From positions 1-33,783 of the forward strand of contig JANSXP010000073.1 in NCBI GenBank assembly GCA_024742875.1: 33,783 bases of DNA. The letters are read 5' to 3'. A model generated the notes under the pieces. That model ran no database searches. It was given only the letters and a program-made list of their open reading frames with translations, and had not been told where the DNA came from. The position numbers and the translations under genes were made by a program. The DNA comes from Planctomycetaceae bacterium (GTDB lineage Bacteria > Planctomycetota > Planctomycetia > Planctomycetales > Planctomycetaceae). Below are positions 6,817-16,056 of this stretch, piece after piece (the stretch's first letter is position 1; the number at the start of each line of letters is the position of its first letter).

Positions 6817-9588
6817 TTGTCTACAGACGATCCTTCCGGTGAACTGTCCGTCCCTGACAACGGTGATAGCCGAGTCCAGCGGACCGATATTCAGGAGGAA
6901 ATGCAGAACAGCTATCTGACGTACGCGATGAGCGTCATTATCAGCCGTGCTCTGCCCGATGTTCGTGACGGACTGAAACCCTCGCAGCGACGCATTCTCG
7001 TCGCCATGAATGACCTGAATCTCAGTCCGGGCGGCTCACGTAAAAAGTGTGCCAAAATTGCCGGTGACACCAGCGGTAACTATCATCCCCACGGCGAAGG
7101 TGCCATTTATCCTACGCTGGTTCGTATGGCCCAGGAATGGGTGATGCGCGAGGTGTTGATCGACAAGCAGGGGAACTTCGGTTCTCTGGCCGGTCTGCCG
7201 CCGGCCGCCATGCGATACACGGAAGCCCGTCTGGCCGGCGCCGCGGCAGAGATGCTTCGCGACATCGAACGAGATACGGTCGACTTCTCCGCAACCTACG
7301 ACAACGACAACGTGGAACCCGTTGTTCTGCCGGCACGCTTCCCCAATCTGGTCGTTAACGGATCCACGGGAATCGCCGTGGGGATGGCGACCAGCATCCC
7401 TCCTCACAACATGGGGGAGGTGTGTGAAGCCGTTAAACGCATCATCGACAATCCGGAACTGACTCTGGATGAATTGATGGACGCCATGCCGGGCCCCGAT
7501 TTCCCCACCGGCGGCATCATCTGTGGTCGCATGGGCGTTCGTCAGGGATTCATGACGGGCCGATCCACAATTACTGTCCGGGCCCGAACCCATTTTGAGA
7601 CGGAAAAAAACAGCGACGTCATCGTTGTGACAGAAATTCCGTACATGGAGACGCGCGACCGCATCCGCGAAAAGCTGGAACTGCTGGTGCGGGATGAGCG
7701 GATTAAGGGCATCTCCCGCATTGTCGATTTGACGGACCGCACTCTGCCGCCGTGGCAGGTCCGGCTGCATATCGTCCTCAAACGCGATGCTGACAAAGAC
7801 ATCGTGCTCAACCAGCTGTATCAGTTCTCGCCGCTGCAGACGACCGTCAGCATGATTTTGCTGGCGCTCGATGGCAATCGTCCGCGACTGATGACCATGC
7901 GGGGCATGCTGGACGCGTTCATCCGCCATCGCGTGGAAGTGATCCGCCGCCGCACGGAGTTCATGCTGCGTGAAGCCCGCAAACGCAAACACACGGTCGA
8001 GGGTCTCTTACTGGCCCAGGTCGACATCGATCGCGTAATCAAAACCATTCGCGATTCCGCCAGTCGCGCGGCGGCCCGTGAAGCGCTGCAGAACATCCCA
8101 ATCCCCGCAGAGATGGTGGCCCGAGCACTGGGGGAAAGCGGCTTCACCGAATATCAGTTTGAGCAGGGCACGCAGGAAGAGTACTTCCTGTCGGCCAACC
8201 AGGCGGAAGCCATTGTCTCGATGCAGCTGGGTTCCCTGGCCAACCTGGAACGCGAGAAGCTGCAGGGCGAACACGGGCAGTTGCTGGACAACATCTCTGA
8301 GTATCTGCATCTGCTTAGCGATGAAGCCCACATCCGGGCCGTCATTCGCGAGGACATGGATGAGATTCAGTCCAAATTCGGCGACAAGCGCCGCACTGAA
8401 ATCTCCTTTGAGGAACTGGGCGATTACGACAAAGAAGCGCTGATTGCCGAAGAGTCGATGGTGGTCACACTGTCGCAGCGAGGCTACATCAAACGCACGC
8501 CACTGCACACCTACGAAGCGCAGAACCGCGGTGGCAAGGGCATCAAAGGGGCCAGTTCTGACGAAGAAGACGCGATCGAGCATCTGTTCGTCTCCAGCAC
8601 TCATAACTACCTGCTGTTCTTCACCGATCGCGGTCGAGTGCACTGGCTGAAAGTCTATGACCTGCCACTGCAGGCCCGCACGGCCAAAGGTCGTGCTCTG
8701 GTGAACGTCATCTCACTGGAAGACGGGGAACGAATTTCCAACTGCTTCAGTGTGCGTGAGTTCCCGGATGACAAATTCCTGATGATTGCCACACGCAAGG
8801 GCATCGTGAAAAAGACGGCTCTGTCTGCTTACGGTCGCCCGCAAAAAGGGGGCATCATCGCCATCCGACTGGACGACGACGATGCCCTGGTAGACGTGCG
8901 GATTCTGGAAGGCGATCAGGATGTGGTGATCAGTACGTCCGGCGGCATGGCGATTCGCTTCAACCACGAAGACGCCCGCCCCATGGGTCGTGCCACACGC
9001 GGTGTCAAAGGCATCACGCTGATGCAAGACGAAACCGTGGTGGGCATGGTGGTGGCGCTGCCGGATCACACGCTGCTGACGGTCTGCGAACAGGGATACG
9101 GCAAACGCACGCCATTTGGTGCCGGGACATCCGGCAGTGACGAGGAAGACAGCGAAACCACCAGCAGCTCTGCTCAGTACCGCCGTCAGAAACGCGGTGG
9201 CAAAGGGCTGCGGGACATCAAAACAACAGATCGCAACGGACTGGTTGTCGACGCACTCGCCGTCCAGGACGACGACGAAGTTCTCATCGTCACGTCAAAG
9301 GGCAAGATTCAGCGACTGCGGGCGTCCGACATCAGCACGATTGGCCGCAACACGCAGGGTGTGCGGATCATGAAGCTGGACGACAGCGACAGCGTGGCTT
9401 CCTGTGCAGTCATCGCCAGCGAAGATCTGGCCACCGAAAACGCAGAGGACGCAACAGCTGAGGGAACAGCAGAGCAGACGCCAGCGGCTGACTCTCCGTC
9501 CCCCGAATCACCTGCTTCGACAGAGGAGCCCACCGCAGAAGATTCCGGCCCTGACCAATCGACTGCGGGCGAATCCGGCGGAGAATAA
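6817..9588 (+). CDS. gyrA: DNA gyrase subunit A
   Basis: A 923-residue subunit that cleaves and rejoins DNA in the A2B2 gyrase. The TTG at 6817 is chosen because AGGAG (6804-6808) lies eight bases upstream; the in-frame GTG at 6808 overlaps that site. From this start: catalytic Tyr134 in [10 protein letters not shown], the IPPHNMGE stretch, a six-bladed C-terminal DNA-wrapping domain from about 540, and GyrA box QNRGGKG at 569-575, which marks it as GyrA rather than ParC. A second box-like QKRGGKG follows at 791-797, after an acidic Ser/Glu/Thr insert. At the quinolone positions it has Gly95 and Pro99 where E. coli has Ser83 and Asp87. The last 50 residues are an acidic Ala/Glu/Pro tail. It stands alone with its own terminator. 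Confidence 0.96.
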   Translation: MSTDDPSGELSVPDNGDSRVQRTDIQEEMQNSYLTYAMSVIISRALPDVRDGLKPSQRRILVAMNDLNLSPGGSRKKCAKIAGDTSGNYHPHGEGAIYPTLVRMAQEWVMREVLIDKQGNFGSLAGLPPAAMRYTEARLAGAAAEMLRDIERDTVDFSATYDNDNVEPVVLPARFPNLVVNGSTGIAVGMATSIPPHNMGEVCEAVKRIIDNPELTLDELMDAMPGPDFPTGGIICGRMGVRQGFMTGRSTITVRARTHFETEKNSDVIVVTEIPYMETRDRIREKLELLVRDERIKGISRIVDLTDRTLPPWQVRLHIVLKRDADKDIVLNQLYQFSPLQTTVSMILLALDGNRPRLMTMRGMLDAFIRHRVEVIRRRTEFMLREARKRKHTVEGLLLAQVDIDRVIKTIRDSASRAAAREALQNIPIPAEMVARALGESGFTEYQFEQGTQEEYFLSANQAEAIVSMQLGSLANLEREKLQGEHGQLLDNISEYLHLLSDEAHIRAVIREDMDEIQSKFGDKRRTEISFEELGDYDKEALIAEESMVVTLSQRGYIKRTPLHTYEAQNRGGKGIKGASSDEEDAIEHLFVSSTHNYLLFFTDRGRVHWLKVYDLPLQARTAKGRALVNVISLEDGERISNCFSVREFPDDKFLMIATRKGIVKKTALSAYGRPQKGGIIAIRLDDDDALVDVRILEGDQDVVISTSGGMAIRFNHEDARPMGRATRGVKGITLMQDETVVGMVVALPDHTLLTVCEQGYGKRTPFGAGTSGSDEEDSETTSSSAQYRRQKRGGKGLRDIKTTDRNGLVVDALAVQDDDEVLIVTSKGKIQRLRASDISTIGRNTQGVRIMKLDDSDSVASCAVIASEDLATENAEDATAEGTAEQTPAADSPSPESPASTEEPTAEDSGPDQSTAGESGGE

Positions 9589-9627
9589 CAATCGTCGGTG
9601 CGACGCGGTGATGGCAAAGTCACTCAC

Positions 9628-9668
9628 AAAAAAGCGGGGCCTGCATCTGAGCAGGCCCCGCTTTTTTT
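9628..9668. terminator. Strong bidirectional intrinsic terminator after gyrA
   Basis: A perfect 11-bp GC-rich stem, GCGGGGCCTGC (9634-9644) with GCAGGCCCCGC (9651-9661), has a 6-base loop. A T-run (9662-9668) follows on the plus strand, and the A-run at 9628-9633 gives a T-run on the minus strand. It lies about 45 bases after gyrA and also downstream of the convergent gene ending at 9742, so it can serve both. Confidence 0.93.
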
Positions 9669-9741
9669 GTGTTCTCGCTTTGGCCCTCGTCACCAAACGG
9701 AAGCGGGGCAACGGCGGGGTCGATCTTTCGACCGATGTCTG

Positions 9742-10980
9742 TTATCCGGACAGCGTATCAAACACCACCCAGCGGAAGGTCAGCAACACACACACCAGAC
9801 ACATCCACCACGTGGCCTGCTGAATCTGAGCACGACGACGCCAGGCGTACAGAATGCCCAGCCCGACTCCCGTCGCCAGCACCTTGAACCCGGCCAGCCG
9901 CAGCGGTGAATCCAGCATGCCGGCAGCGAGAGGATTGGTTTCCTGCATCGCGCCCGCCTGGCTGGCCAGTACCGTCCAGCACAGATCAACCACCGACATC
10001 CCCATCATCAGCCACAATGCCACGACTCCGTAGCGGACTGACTCCGGTGACACACTCGTATCGTTGATGGCCGCCAGACCGCGTCCGGACCACTGCAGCA
10101 TATGCCCGAAGGCAATCACACTCAGCAGCATGCCGACAATTGTGAGCGGGTAAGAGAGGTATTCCATCCGCTGGACGGCTCGCACGCGAGACTCGTTGGC
10201 CGCTTCGAGTTCTTCGATGAACGTCATACGACGAAACATCTCCGCATCCAGCGCCTCGGTGCGTTCGATGTTTTCACGGAAGGCGGGCCACTCCTCAGCC
10301 GAGTAAGCCAGGGCGCGGTTGTCATCGTACAGAGCAATCTGCTGCGATGTTGGCACAGGCGACATGATCAATTCGAACAGAGGATAGATCTGACTGGCGT
10401 CAGAGAAATAGGACGACTTGCCGTTCGCTTTGACGAAGACGATGTAGTCGTTCTGCAGCCAGCCGGAAATGCTGCGACCGGTGCGTGCAATGCCTCGAAC
10501 GGAATCGTAATCATCTTCGTAGTAAGGGTCTTCGTAATACTCATCTTCAAGCGCGTTCTCGTATTCCACAAATGGCCGCGGACGACGCCCTCGTCCATTG
10601 CGAAACCCTGGACCGCCTGGCCCGCCCGGACCGCGATTGGCCTGTCCTCGATTGCCCGGACCGCGGCGTGCTCCACCATTGCCGTTGCCGTTGCCGTTGC
10701 CGTTGCGATTTTGCTGCGGCTCGACTTCGGACTGCGGAATGGTGATCACATGATCGTTGATCTTCAGCACGGTTTGTGAAGCGGAAATGTTGTAGGGCCC
10801 AGGCACAAACTGACCGTCAAAAAACAGCATGCCTTCCGACGTGGCATCGATAAACTGAGTCGGCTCATCGGCGACGCCATCCGCGGCGAAGGCAGGCGGC
10901 GTCAGGCACAGGCAAACGGCAACCAGCGAAAGACACGGCCGACAGGACAGCATGTCTGAAATGTTAAGTCTTTGTTGCAT
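9742..10980 (-). CDS. Exported/membrane protein with Asn-Gly repeat and DUF5658-like C-terminus
   Basis: A 412-residue protein. The ATG at 10978-10980 is preferred, with AGGAAAGGAAA just upstream, over an in-frame GTG six codons earlier. It has a signal peptide (to about residue 33), then a short beta-rich region (TVLKINDHVITIPQ), a low-complexity Asn/Gly/Arg/Pro segment (91-135), an acidic Tyr-rich stretch (YYEDPYYEDDYD), a middle domain, and four hydrophobic helices in the last 130 residues. The C-terminus (ETNPLAAGMLD, FKVLATGVGLGILYAWRRRAQ) resembles DUF5658 membrane proteins. Function unknown. It is not closely linked to either neighbour, and it converges on gyrA with a shared terminator. 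Confidence 0.75.
   Translation of the reverse strand: MQQRLNISDMLSCRPCLSLVAVCLCLTPPAFAADGVADEPTQFIDATSEGMLFFDGQFVPGPYNISASQTVLKINDHVITIPQSEVEPQQNRNGNGNGNGNGGARRGPGNRGQANRGPGGPGGPGFRNGRGRRPRPFVEYENALEDEYYEDPYYEDDYDSVRGIARTGRSISGWLQNDYIVFVKANGKSSYFSDASQIYPLFELIMSPVPTSQQIALYDDNRALAYSAEEWPAFRENIERTEALDAEMFRRMTFIEELEAANESRVRAVQRMEYLSYPLTIVGMLLSVIAFGHMLQWSGRGLAAINDTSVSPESVRYGVVALWLMMGMSVVDLCWTVLASQAGAMQETNPLAAGMLDSPLRLAGFKVLATGVGLGILYAWRRRAQIQQATWWMCLVCVLLTFRWVVFDTLSG
10681..10704 (-). repeat. Six-base tandem repeat (GCCGTT)4 encoding Asn-Gly
   Basis: Four perfect copies of gccgtt, flanked by near copies, lie inside the gene at 9742-10980 and encode alternating Asn and Gly on the minus strand. The period is a whole number of codons, so copy-number changes by slippage would keep the frame and only alter linker length. 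Confidence 0.8.
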
Positions 10981-11239
10981 GTGATTTCCTTTCCTCACGT
11001 TGTGGGCAGCTCAGCTGCTCGGCGACGGACACGCGTGTGACCGCGTGATGCCGAAAGTCAACGTGCTGTCACTCTGGTGCATCTGCGGTGTTGCTCAGGT
11101 GTTGCAGGCCCGGTGCGCCATCAAACCCTCGATACGACGACGGGGTTTCGGAAATTATTTCACGAAGCGCAAGACTTCATCAAAACGGTCACACAGAACC
11201 TCAGCCAGCCTGTTTTATTGCGCACAACCGCGATTTCAG
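10981..11239. other. Intergenic region, no gene seen
   Basis: About 260 bases lie between two minus-strand genes. The stretch next to 10981 holds the ribosome site of the gene at 9742-10980, and its promoter must be here. The rest shows no reading frame with a ribosome site and no clear terminator for the DUF456 gene. Confidence 0.35.
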
Positions 11240-11764
11240 CTACCAGAGACTTATTAGCTGAAAGACAAAAATTGCAGCCCCAACAGCCAGCTTGCCGAAC
11301 ATCCCCAGCACCCGGCCCGTCATCGCGGCGCGGCTGACGGCGAGTCGATCCTCCGGCGAAGTGCCCTTCCAGCTTTCGCCAATCCAGGCGCCGGCAAATG
11401 CTCCCACGGCCGCTCCTGACAGCGCACCGACCAGAGTCCCCACAAACGGAATGGTGATCAGCAGTGTGCCCGCGATGCTCAAAACAAATGAGCCGATCAG
11501 TGACAGCAACAAGGCGCGGCGGCTGGCTCCCTGTCGTGCGGCGACAACAGAGCCGGTGAGAAACTCAATCAATTCGCCCAGACCTGCCAGAGCGATGACG
11601 ATGATCAGCGTCCAGGCATCCGGACCGGTTGTCGTTCCGGCGATGAGCAGAAACACAGACAGCGTTCCAACCATGATCCAGTTGCCCGGCAGCAGGAACA
11701 GATTGGCAGCCACGCAGATGGCGTTCAGGATTGTCAGAACCGTGCCGGCTGCCCAGTAAATCAT
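11240..11764 (-). CDS. DUF456 family membrane protein
   Basis: A 174-residue, very hydrophobic protein with about five membrane segments and Gly/Ala-rich helices (VGALSGAAVGAFAGAWIGE) typical of DUF456. The opening, with LFLLPGNWIMV near residues 23-33, also matches the family. The ATG at 11762-11764 is chosen, with AGGA nine bases upstream; the frame stays open 16 codons further but those residues are polar and unlike the family. The family has no established function. It begins 54 bases after the mgtE stop on the same strand, so it may be the second gene of an mgtE operon. Confidence 0.82.
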   Translation of the reverse strand: MIYWAAGTVLTILNAICVAANLFLLPGNWIMVGTLSVFLLIAGTTTGPDAWTLIIVIALAGLGELIEFLTGSVVAARQGASRRALLLSLIGSFVLSIAGTLLITIPFVGTLVGALSGAAVGAFAGAWIGESWKGTSPEDRLAVSRAAMTGRVLGMFGKLAVGAAIFVFQLISLW

Positions 11765-11818
11765 ATCTGGTGTTCCTGACAGGTCGTTGCTGCGCCTCGC
11801 CCGGCACTGCACGACCTG

Positions 11819-13231
11819 TTACAGCAGCAACATAGCGACCTCGTAAAAGATCACCACACCCAGCACGTCGACAATCGCAGCGATCAGCGGGTTTGACATG
11901 ATCGCCGGGTCCATCCCGAGACGTCGAAAGAGAATCGGCAGCATGGTTCCCGCAGAGGTCCCCAAAATCACAATCAGAAAGACGGTGACGCCGACTACAG
12001 CCGAACGGTCCACACCCAGACCGAACCACAGCCAGACAACGAGGAAGTCCATTACGGCCAGCAGGATCCCCAGCGACGCGGCAATCAGCAGTTCGCGCAT
12101 CACCAGTTGACGGTCGACATGAAATTCGGTCCCGGGTACAGCGGCGTCCGGTGGCTGCAGCGCAAACATACGGATAAACAGCGTGGCCGACTGCGATCCG
12201 GCGTTGCCGCCACTGGCCATGACTAGGGGAATAAAAAGCAGAATCAGAGTGCGGGTCAGTTCCGCGGGCGCATCGCCGAAGCGTGCTCCGCCTTCTGCCG
12301 TGGCGGTGCCATACAGATCCAGCACACCGGCCGTCATCAGTGCGACAATAGAAAGCGCCAGCAGCCAGATGCCTCGCTTCCACAAAATTGTGAGCACGGG
12401 CGTGTCTTCGTAGTCATCCTTGAGAGGTTCCACGGCCCCCTGACGGTAGGCATCTTCCGTGGCCTCTTCCTGCACCACATCCATCGCATCATCGTGTGTG
12501 ACGATGCCGACCAGTCGATCGTCCGCATCCACGATTGGCATAGCGATGAAGTTGTAGCGGGCCAGTTCCTGAACCACGTCTTCGCGGTCTTCGTCCACCC
12601 GCATGCGGACCACATCCTGCTGCATGATGTCAGCCAGCCGTGTTTCCGGTTTCGCCAGAATCAATTCACGCAGCGAGATCAGTCCCTCCAGCCGCCGCGC
12701 GCTGTTCAGAATGTAGACGTAATAAATTGTCTCGCTGTCAGGAGCCTGCTGTCGCAGTTGCTGCAGCGCATCGCTGACCGTAATTTTGGCTGGCAGCGAC
12801 GCGTACTCGGTCGTCATGATCGAACCAGCGCTGTCCTCGTCATACGAGAGCAGCCGGCGGATGTCATTGCGTTCCGCCTGAGCAATCAGTGGCAGCAGAT
12901 CCTCGACACGATCGTGGGGCATGCGCGACAGCAGGTCCACCCGGTCGTCAGGACTCATTTCCTCCAGCAGCTCCGACAGCCGCCGCTTGTCCAGTTCGTC
13001 CACGAGCTCTGCCTGTCGGCGCAGAGCAATGTATTCGAAGATCTCCACACGCAGCCGCAGGTCGGCGTGATCCAGTACCGCCCACACTTCACGAGGCTGC
13101 AACTCGTCCAGAATCGTCGCCACCACCACAGGGTGCAGCACCTGGCAGAACTCAGACAGGCCATGACGATCCTCTTCCGTGATCATCAGACGGACGTCTG
13201 GCAGAATCAGAGAACTGTAGGCATCAGGCAT
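11819..13231 (-). CDS. mgtE: Magnesium transporter MgtE
   Basis: A 470-residue Mg2+ channel/transporter of the inner membrane. From the ATG at 13229-13231 (AAGGGA upstream; the frame is open 33 codons further without family similarity): an N-terminal alpha-helical sensor domain (about 10-135, with LLEEMSPDDRVDLLSRMP), two CBS domains (about 140-265, with IMTTEYASLP and MPIVDADDRLVGIVTHDDAMDV), and five membrane helices. The pore signature PLVMASGGNAGSQSATL is present. The last helix keeps the acidic residue of the Mg2+ site (SNPLIAAIVDVLG). In the family the cytoplasmic domains close the pore when Mg2+ is plentiful. It lies downstream of the rpsI terminator and upstream of the DUF456 gene. 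Confidence 0.94.
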   Translation of the reverse strand: MPDAYSSLILPDVRLMITEEDRHGLSEFCQVLHPVVVATILDELQPREVWAVLDHADLRLRVEIFEYIALRRQAELVDELDKRRLSELLEEMSPDDRVDLLSRMPHDRVEDLLPLIAQAERNDIRRLLSYDEDSAGSIMTTEYASLPAKITVSDALQQLRQQAPDSETIYYVYILNSARRLEGLISLRELILAKPETRLADIMQQDVVRMRVDEDREDVVQELARYNFIAMPIVDADDRLVGIVTHDDAMDVVQEEATEDAYRQGAVEPLKDDYEDTPVLTILWKRGIWLLALSIVALMTAGVLDLYGTATAEGGARFGDAPAELTRTLILLFIPLVMASGGNAGSQSATLFIRMFALQPPDAAVPGTEFHVDRQLVMRELLIAASLGILLAVMDFLVVWLWFGLGVDRSAVVGVTVFLIVILGTSAGTMLPILFRRLGMDPAIMSNPLIAAIVDVLGVVIFYEVAMLLL

Positions 13232-13312
13232 CTGGAGTCCCTTGGGGCTGACACGGCTTCCGATGAGCCCACGGACAGCAAGGACGGACGTCTTTGGCGG
13301 ACGACTGACAAG

Positions 13313-13344
13313 AAAAAATCCCTGCCACATCGTGACAGGGATTT
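13313..13344 (-). terminator. Intrinsic terminator of the rplM-rpsI operon
   Basis: On the minus strand AAATCCCTG (13344-13336) pairs with CAGGGATTT (13324-13316), nine base pairs with an 11-base loop, followed by a run of T (plus-strand A-run 13313-13318). It starts about 58 bases after the rpsI stop and separates it from mgtE. Confidence 0.88.
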
Positions 13345-13402
13345 CTGATCCATTGCGACCGGGCCTGTACTCAGCCTGCCGCGATTGTACTCGACAGACG
13401 GA

Positions 13403-14011
13403 CTATCGTTTTGAGAACTGGAAGCTGCGGCGGGCTTTGCGAAGACCGTACTTTTTGCGTTCCACCATTCGGCTGTCTCGTGTGAGGTAGCCGGCAGAAG
13501 ACAGCTTGTGATGACTCTCTGGTTCCAGACCCTGCAGAGCACGGCCAATGCCCAGCACAATGGCTCCCGTCTGACCGGTGGTGCCACCGCCGTTCACGCG
13601 GACCGAGACATCCACAGAGCCGACCTTGTCCAGAAGTTCCAGTGGAGCCATGACCATGGCTCGGTCACGCTCAACGGCGAAGTACTCGCTCAGGTCACGA
13701 TCGTTAATTGTGACCTTTCCGGTGCCCTCTTTGATGCGTACGCGAGCGACAGACGTCTTTCGTCGTCCGGTTCCCATAGCCACGCCAAAGCGGTCCACTT
13801 TGCCACGAACCACAGGCACGTAGTCAGGATCCGGGGCCGACTCACCGGCCGCATCAGAACCCAGTGTCAACTCCGGCAGATCTGCAGAAGGAACGGCCGT
13901 TTCCGGAACTTCAGGCTCAGCAACCTGGGGCTCGGAAACTTCGGGAGCGGCGGCCTCAGGGGCGGCGGCTTCATCGACTGGCTGATCGTTTTCTGGTGTG
14001 TCAGTGCTCAT
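13403..14011 (-). CDS. rpsI: 30S ribosomal protein S9 with acidic N-terminal extension
   Basis: A 202-residue S9; bacterial S9 is usually about 130. The core occupies roughly residues 75-202: GTGRRKTSVARVRI, the LSEYF stretch, VNGGGTTGQTGAI, and the basic C-terminus RKKYGLRKARRSFQFSKR. The terminal SKR tail reaches the P-site tRNA in known ribosomes. The first 70 or so residues are instead Glu/Ala/Pro-rich and strongly acidic (EAAAPEVSEPQVAEPEVP), the opposite of a normal ribosomal protein. The ATG at 14009-14011 is the only plausible start before that segment; an internal start would have to be non-ATG. It is co-transcribed with rplM, with 44 bases between them. Confidence 0.96.
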   Translation of the reverse strand: MSTDTPENDQPVDEAAAPEAAAPEVSEPQVAEPEVPETAVPSADLPELTLGSDAAGESAPDPDYVPVVRGKVDRFGVAMGTGRRKTSVARVRIKEGTGKVTINDRDLSEYFAVERDRAMVMAPLELLDKVGSVDVSVRVNGGGTTGQTGAIVLGIGRALQGLEPESHHKLSSAGYLTRDSRMVERKKYGLRKARRSFQFSKR

Positions 14012-14055
14012 GTTTCGAAATCAATCGCGGACAGTTGGCTGGTGGAAAGTGCGTC

Positions 14056-14571
14056 TCAGGAGTTCTTGCGAGTCTTGGTCGGCATCAGATGTGCGGGAAA
14101 GTCGGACGGATTCTGTGCCTGATGGCAGTGTTCCGGACCGACAAACAGCTTCAGCTTTTTCAGCATCTGGCGACCAAGCTTATTCTTGGGCAGCATGCGT
14201 CGCACGGCTTCCCGCAGGATTCGCTCCGGGGCTGTCTGCCACACGTTCACGGCCGACCGAACACGCAGACCGCCAGGATAACCGCTATAGCTGGAGTACG
14301 TCTTGCCGGCCATCTTGGTTGAGTAGTAAGGCACTTCCGGGTGAGCCATTTCGCCGCCCGTGAACGCCACTTTTTCAACGTTGGTCACCACAACGCAACC
14401 ACCACAGTCAACATGCGGCGTGTAGGTCGCCTTGTGCTTGCCCATCAGGATGGTGGCGATCTGAGTCGCCAGACGGCCTACGATCTGACCTTCCGCGTCG
14501 ACCGTGTACCAGTCACGCAGATCTTCGGCCTGTTCTTTCTTGGCCATCCAAGTTTTTGCGAGCATCGGCAT
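14056..14571 (-). CDS. rplM: 50S ribosomal protein L13
   Basis: A 171-residue L13 of the large subunit. Recognisable stretches: WYTVDAEGQIVGRLATQIA near 21-39, the GKHKATYTPHVDCGGCVVVTN region, KTYSSYSGYPGGL, and the C-terminal part RMLPKNKLGRQMLKKLKLFVG followed by PEHCHQAQNP. It is slightly longer than the usual 142 residues at both ends. The ATG at 14569-14571 has AAGGTG eight bases upstream; two further in-frame ATGs follow within eight codons. It is first in the conserved L13-S9 operon. The operon promoter should lie in the 440 bases upstream, but none stands out. Confidence 0.96.
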   Translation of the reverse strand: MPMLAKTWMAKKEQAEDLRDWYTVDAEGQIVGRLATQIATILMGKHKATYTPHVDCGGCVVVTNVEKVAFTGGEMAHPEVPYYSTKMAGKTYSSYSGYPGGLRVRSAVNVWQTAPERILREAVRRMLPKNKLGRQMLKKLKLFVGPEHCHQAQNPSDFPAHLMPTKTRKNS

Positions 14572-15009
14572 CGCTGATTCACCTTATTCCCGGAGGAAAG
14601 AGACAATGTGTGTGTCAGATCAACAAACGACGGACAGAAAATCCGCGTCTGGGAACCAAAGTATGGGGCGGTCGCAGGCAATTGGCAGTCGACCGAGGAG
14701 GAAATCCTCGGGAATTGGGCCGAAAGAGAACCTGCAAACGCGTCAAATTCCCTGATTCATCGGCAGGGCTGCGACAGAAGTGCAGGAATTTAGCGACTTT
14801 ATTCCGGACAATCAACGTTCTGTCGCGAGAATTGTGCGGCTTTCAGCACACAAAATGACCGAGGGGCTGGACGACTTGCCAGTCGTCGTAGTGGCTCCCC
14901 CAACCGCCGTAATCCGCAGGATTTATCGCTCGTTTAAACCCCTGTGAGGCCATGCGACGGACGTCCGACCGCCCTCAACCGGCCCTCAACCGGCCGTCTG
15001 CACGGCCGC
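14572..15009. other. Intergenic region between rplM and rhomboid gene
   Basis: About 440 bases without a convincing gene. It should hold the rplM-rpsI promoter on the minus strand. Visible structure: a 7-bp hairpin with a 4-base loop at 14870-14887 (GACGACT/AGTCGTC), a direct repeat ccctcaaccgg twice near 14973-14992, and another 7-bp GC-rich hairpin (14991-15008) directly beside the rhomboid stop, without a T-run. None can be assigned a role. Confidence 0.4.
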
Positions 15010-15792
15010 TCACCGCCAGTTCTGGCCCGGCGGCACAATCACCCGGACACGGGGCCGCTGCTCAAACTGGCCCCGCCCCATCCACCAGGCAATGGCGTAT
15101 CCAAAGGCGAAACCGCCCGCATGAGCCCACCAGGCAACTCCCGCCGCCTCAGCGCCTCCCATGGAAAAGGAGCCCTGCAGCAGCTGAATCACAAACCAAA
15201 TCCCCAGAAATAAGGGAGCTGGCACGACGATCAGCTGCAGGATGAACAGGATCGGAATCAGCGTGGTCACCCGGGCGTGGGGATACAGATACATGTACGC
15301 CCCCATCACGCCAGCCACCGCGCCGCTGGCCCCAATGGTCGGAACAGGCGACTGTGGCTGAAATGCGAAATGCGTGAGGCTGGCCGCTATTCCGCTGCCC
15401 AGATAGAACACCAGATATCCCGTTTTGCCGAAACGGTCTTCCACGTTGTCGCCAAATATGTAGAGAAACCAAACGTTTCCCAACAGGTGCATCAGGCTGC
15501 CATGCAGAAAAACGCAGCTGAGAATGGTGGTGTACGGATGGAAGGCCGAGGGGGGAATCGGCTGTTCCACCACGCGTCGCTGCACCCCAAAAGGCGTCCG
15601 CTGCAGGACTTCCCTCGCGACCACAATTTCTTTGTCCGGTGCGGACACCCGCGCGGGAATCATGCCGTACTGCTCAACCAGCCCGTGGGGATCGCTCTGC
15701 TGCAGAACAAACACCAGTGCGCAAGCGGCAATCATCACATAGTTGACGACGGGGGTCGTCCGGGACTGGATGTCATCTCGCAGCGGAAACAC
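15010..15792 (-). CDS. Rhomboid-family intramembrane serine protease
   Basis: A 260-residue membrane protease that cleaves other membrane proteins within the bilayer. Six or so hydrophobic segments are visible. The catalytic set is complete: HLLGN with His102 and Asn106 (oxyanion), Ser156 in GASGAVAG, and His224 in WAHAGGFAFG. Between the first helix and the HGSLMHLLGN helix lies a polar loop (residues 40-85) longer than in GlpG, as in many planctomycete and actinobacterial rhomboids. Substrates are unknown. The gene follows the tRNA-Gln terminator on the same strand and is otherwise isolated. Confidence 0.93.
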   Translation of the reverse strand: MFPLRDDIQSRTTPVVNYVMIAACALVFVLQQSDPHGLVEQYGMIPARVSAPDKEIVVAREVLQRTPFGVQRRVVEQPIPPSAFHPYTTILSCVFLHGSLMHLLGNVWFLYIFGDNVEDRFGKTGYLVFYLGSGIAASLTHFAFQPQSPVPTIGASGAVAGVMGAYMYLYPHARVTTLIPILFILQLIVVPAPLFLGIWFVIQLLQGSFSMGGAEAAGVAWWAHAGGFAFGYAIAWWMGRGQFEQRPRVRVIVPPGQNWR

Positions 15793-15824
15793 TTTGCAGC
15801 CTTAGATCACTCCAGGAATCCATG

Positions 15825-15860
15825 AAAAAGGAGCGTTCAGGCCAACGCCCGACGCTCCTT
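15825..15860 (-). terminator. Intrinsic terminator downstream of tRNA-Gln
   Basis: On the minus strand AAGGAGCGT (15860-15852) pairs with ACGCTCCTT (15836-15828) in a 9-bp stem with a 15-base loop and ends in a T-run (plus-strand A-run 15825-15829). It lies 62 bases after the tRNA 3' end and before the rhomboid start, so it insulates the two. Confidence 0.85.
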
Positions 15861-15921
15861 GATGATCCGCTCTGACGCCGGGAAATTCACCGTCCGGGCA
15901 GTCAAATGTACTGTTGCAAAG

Positions 15922-15993
15922 TTACCCCACAGGGACTTGAACCCCAACTTTCAGAACCAGAATCTGACGTGCTACCAATTACACCATGGGGTA
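15922..15993 (-). tRNA. tRNA-Gln (anticodon CTG)
   Basis: The minus strand folds as a complete cloverleaf. The acceptor stem is TACCCCA with TGGGGTA. The D arm holds AATTGGTAGC. The anticodon stem is TCAGA/TCTGA around loop TTCTGGT, giving anticodon CTG. The T arm has loop TTCAAGT. The discriminator base is A and CCA is not encoded. It reads glutamine CAG codons. It has its own promoter and terminator. Confidence 0.96.
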
Positions 15994-16027
15994 GGGTGGT
16001 TTTGCGGTGTCGACCACAGTGAGCGGA

Positions 16028-16056
16028 AATCTAGCAATGGATTCCGCCGGTGTAAA
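16028..16056 (-). promoter_or_regulatory. Promoter of tRNA-Gln
   Basis: Read on the minus strand, TTTACA (16056-16051) and TAGATT (16033-16028) are separated by exactly 17 bases, a strong sigma70-type match. Transcription would begin about 20-30 bases before the tRNA, as is normal for tRNA genes. Confidence 0.7.

Noticed and set aside
6477-6860. Minus-strand open frame crossing the gyrA start
   Set aside because: It overlaps the gyrA promoter, leader hairpin and start, with no domain; it is incompatible with gyrA expression.
14991-15008. GC-rich hairpin beside the rhomboid stop as a terminator
   Set aside because: The stem is fine (7 bp), but no T-run follows on the minus strand.
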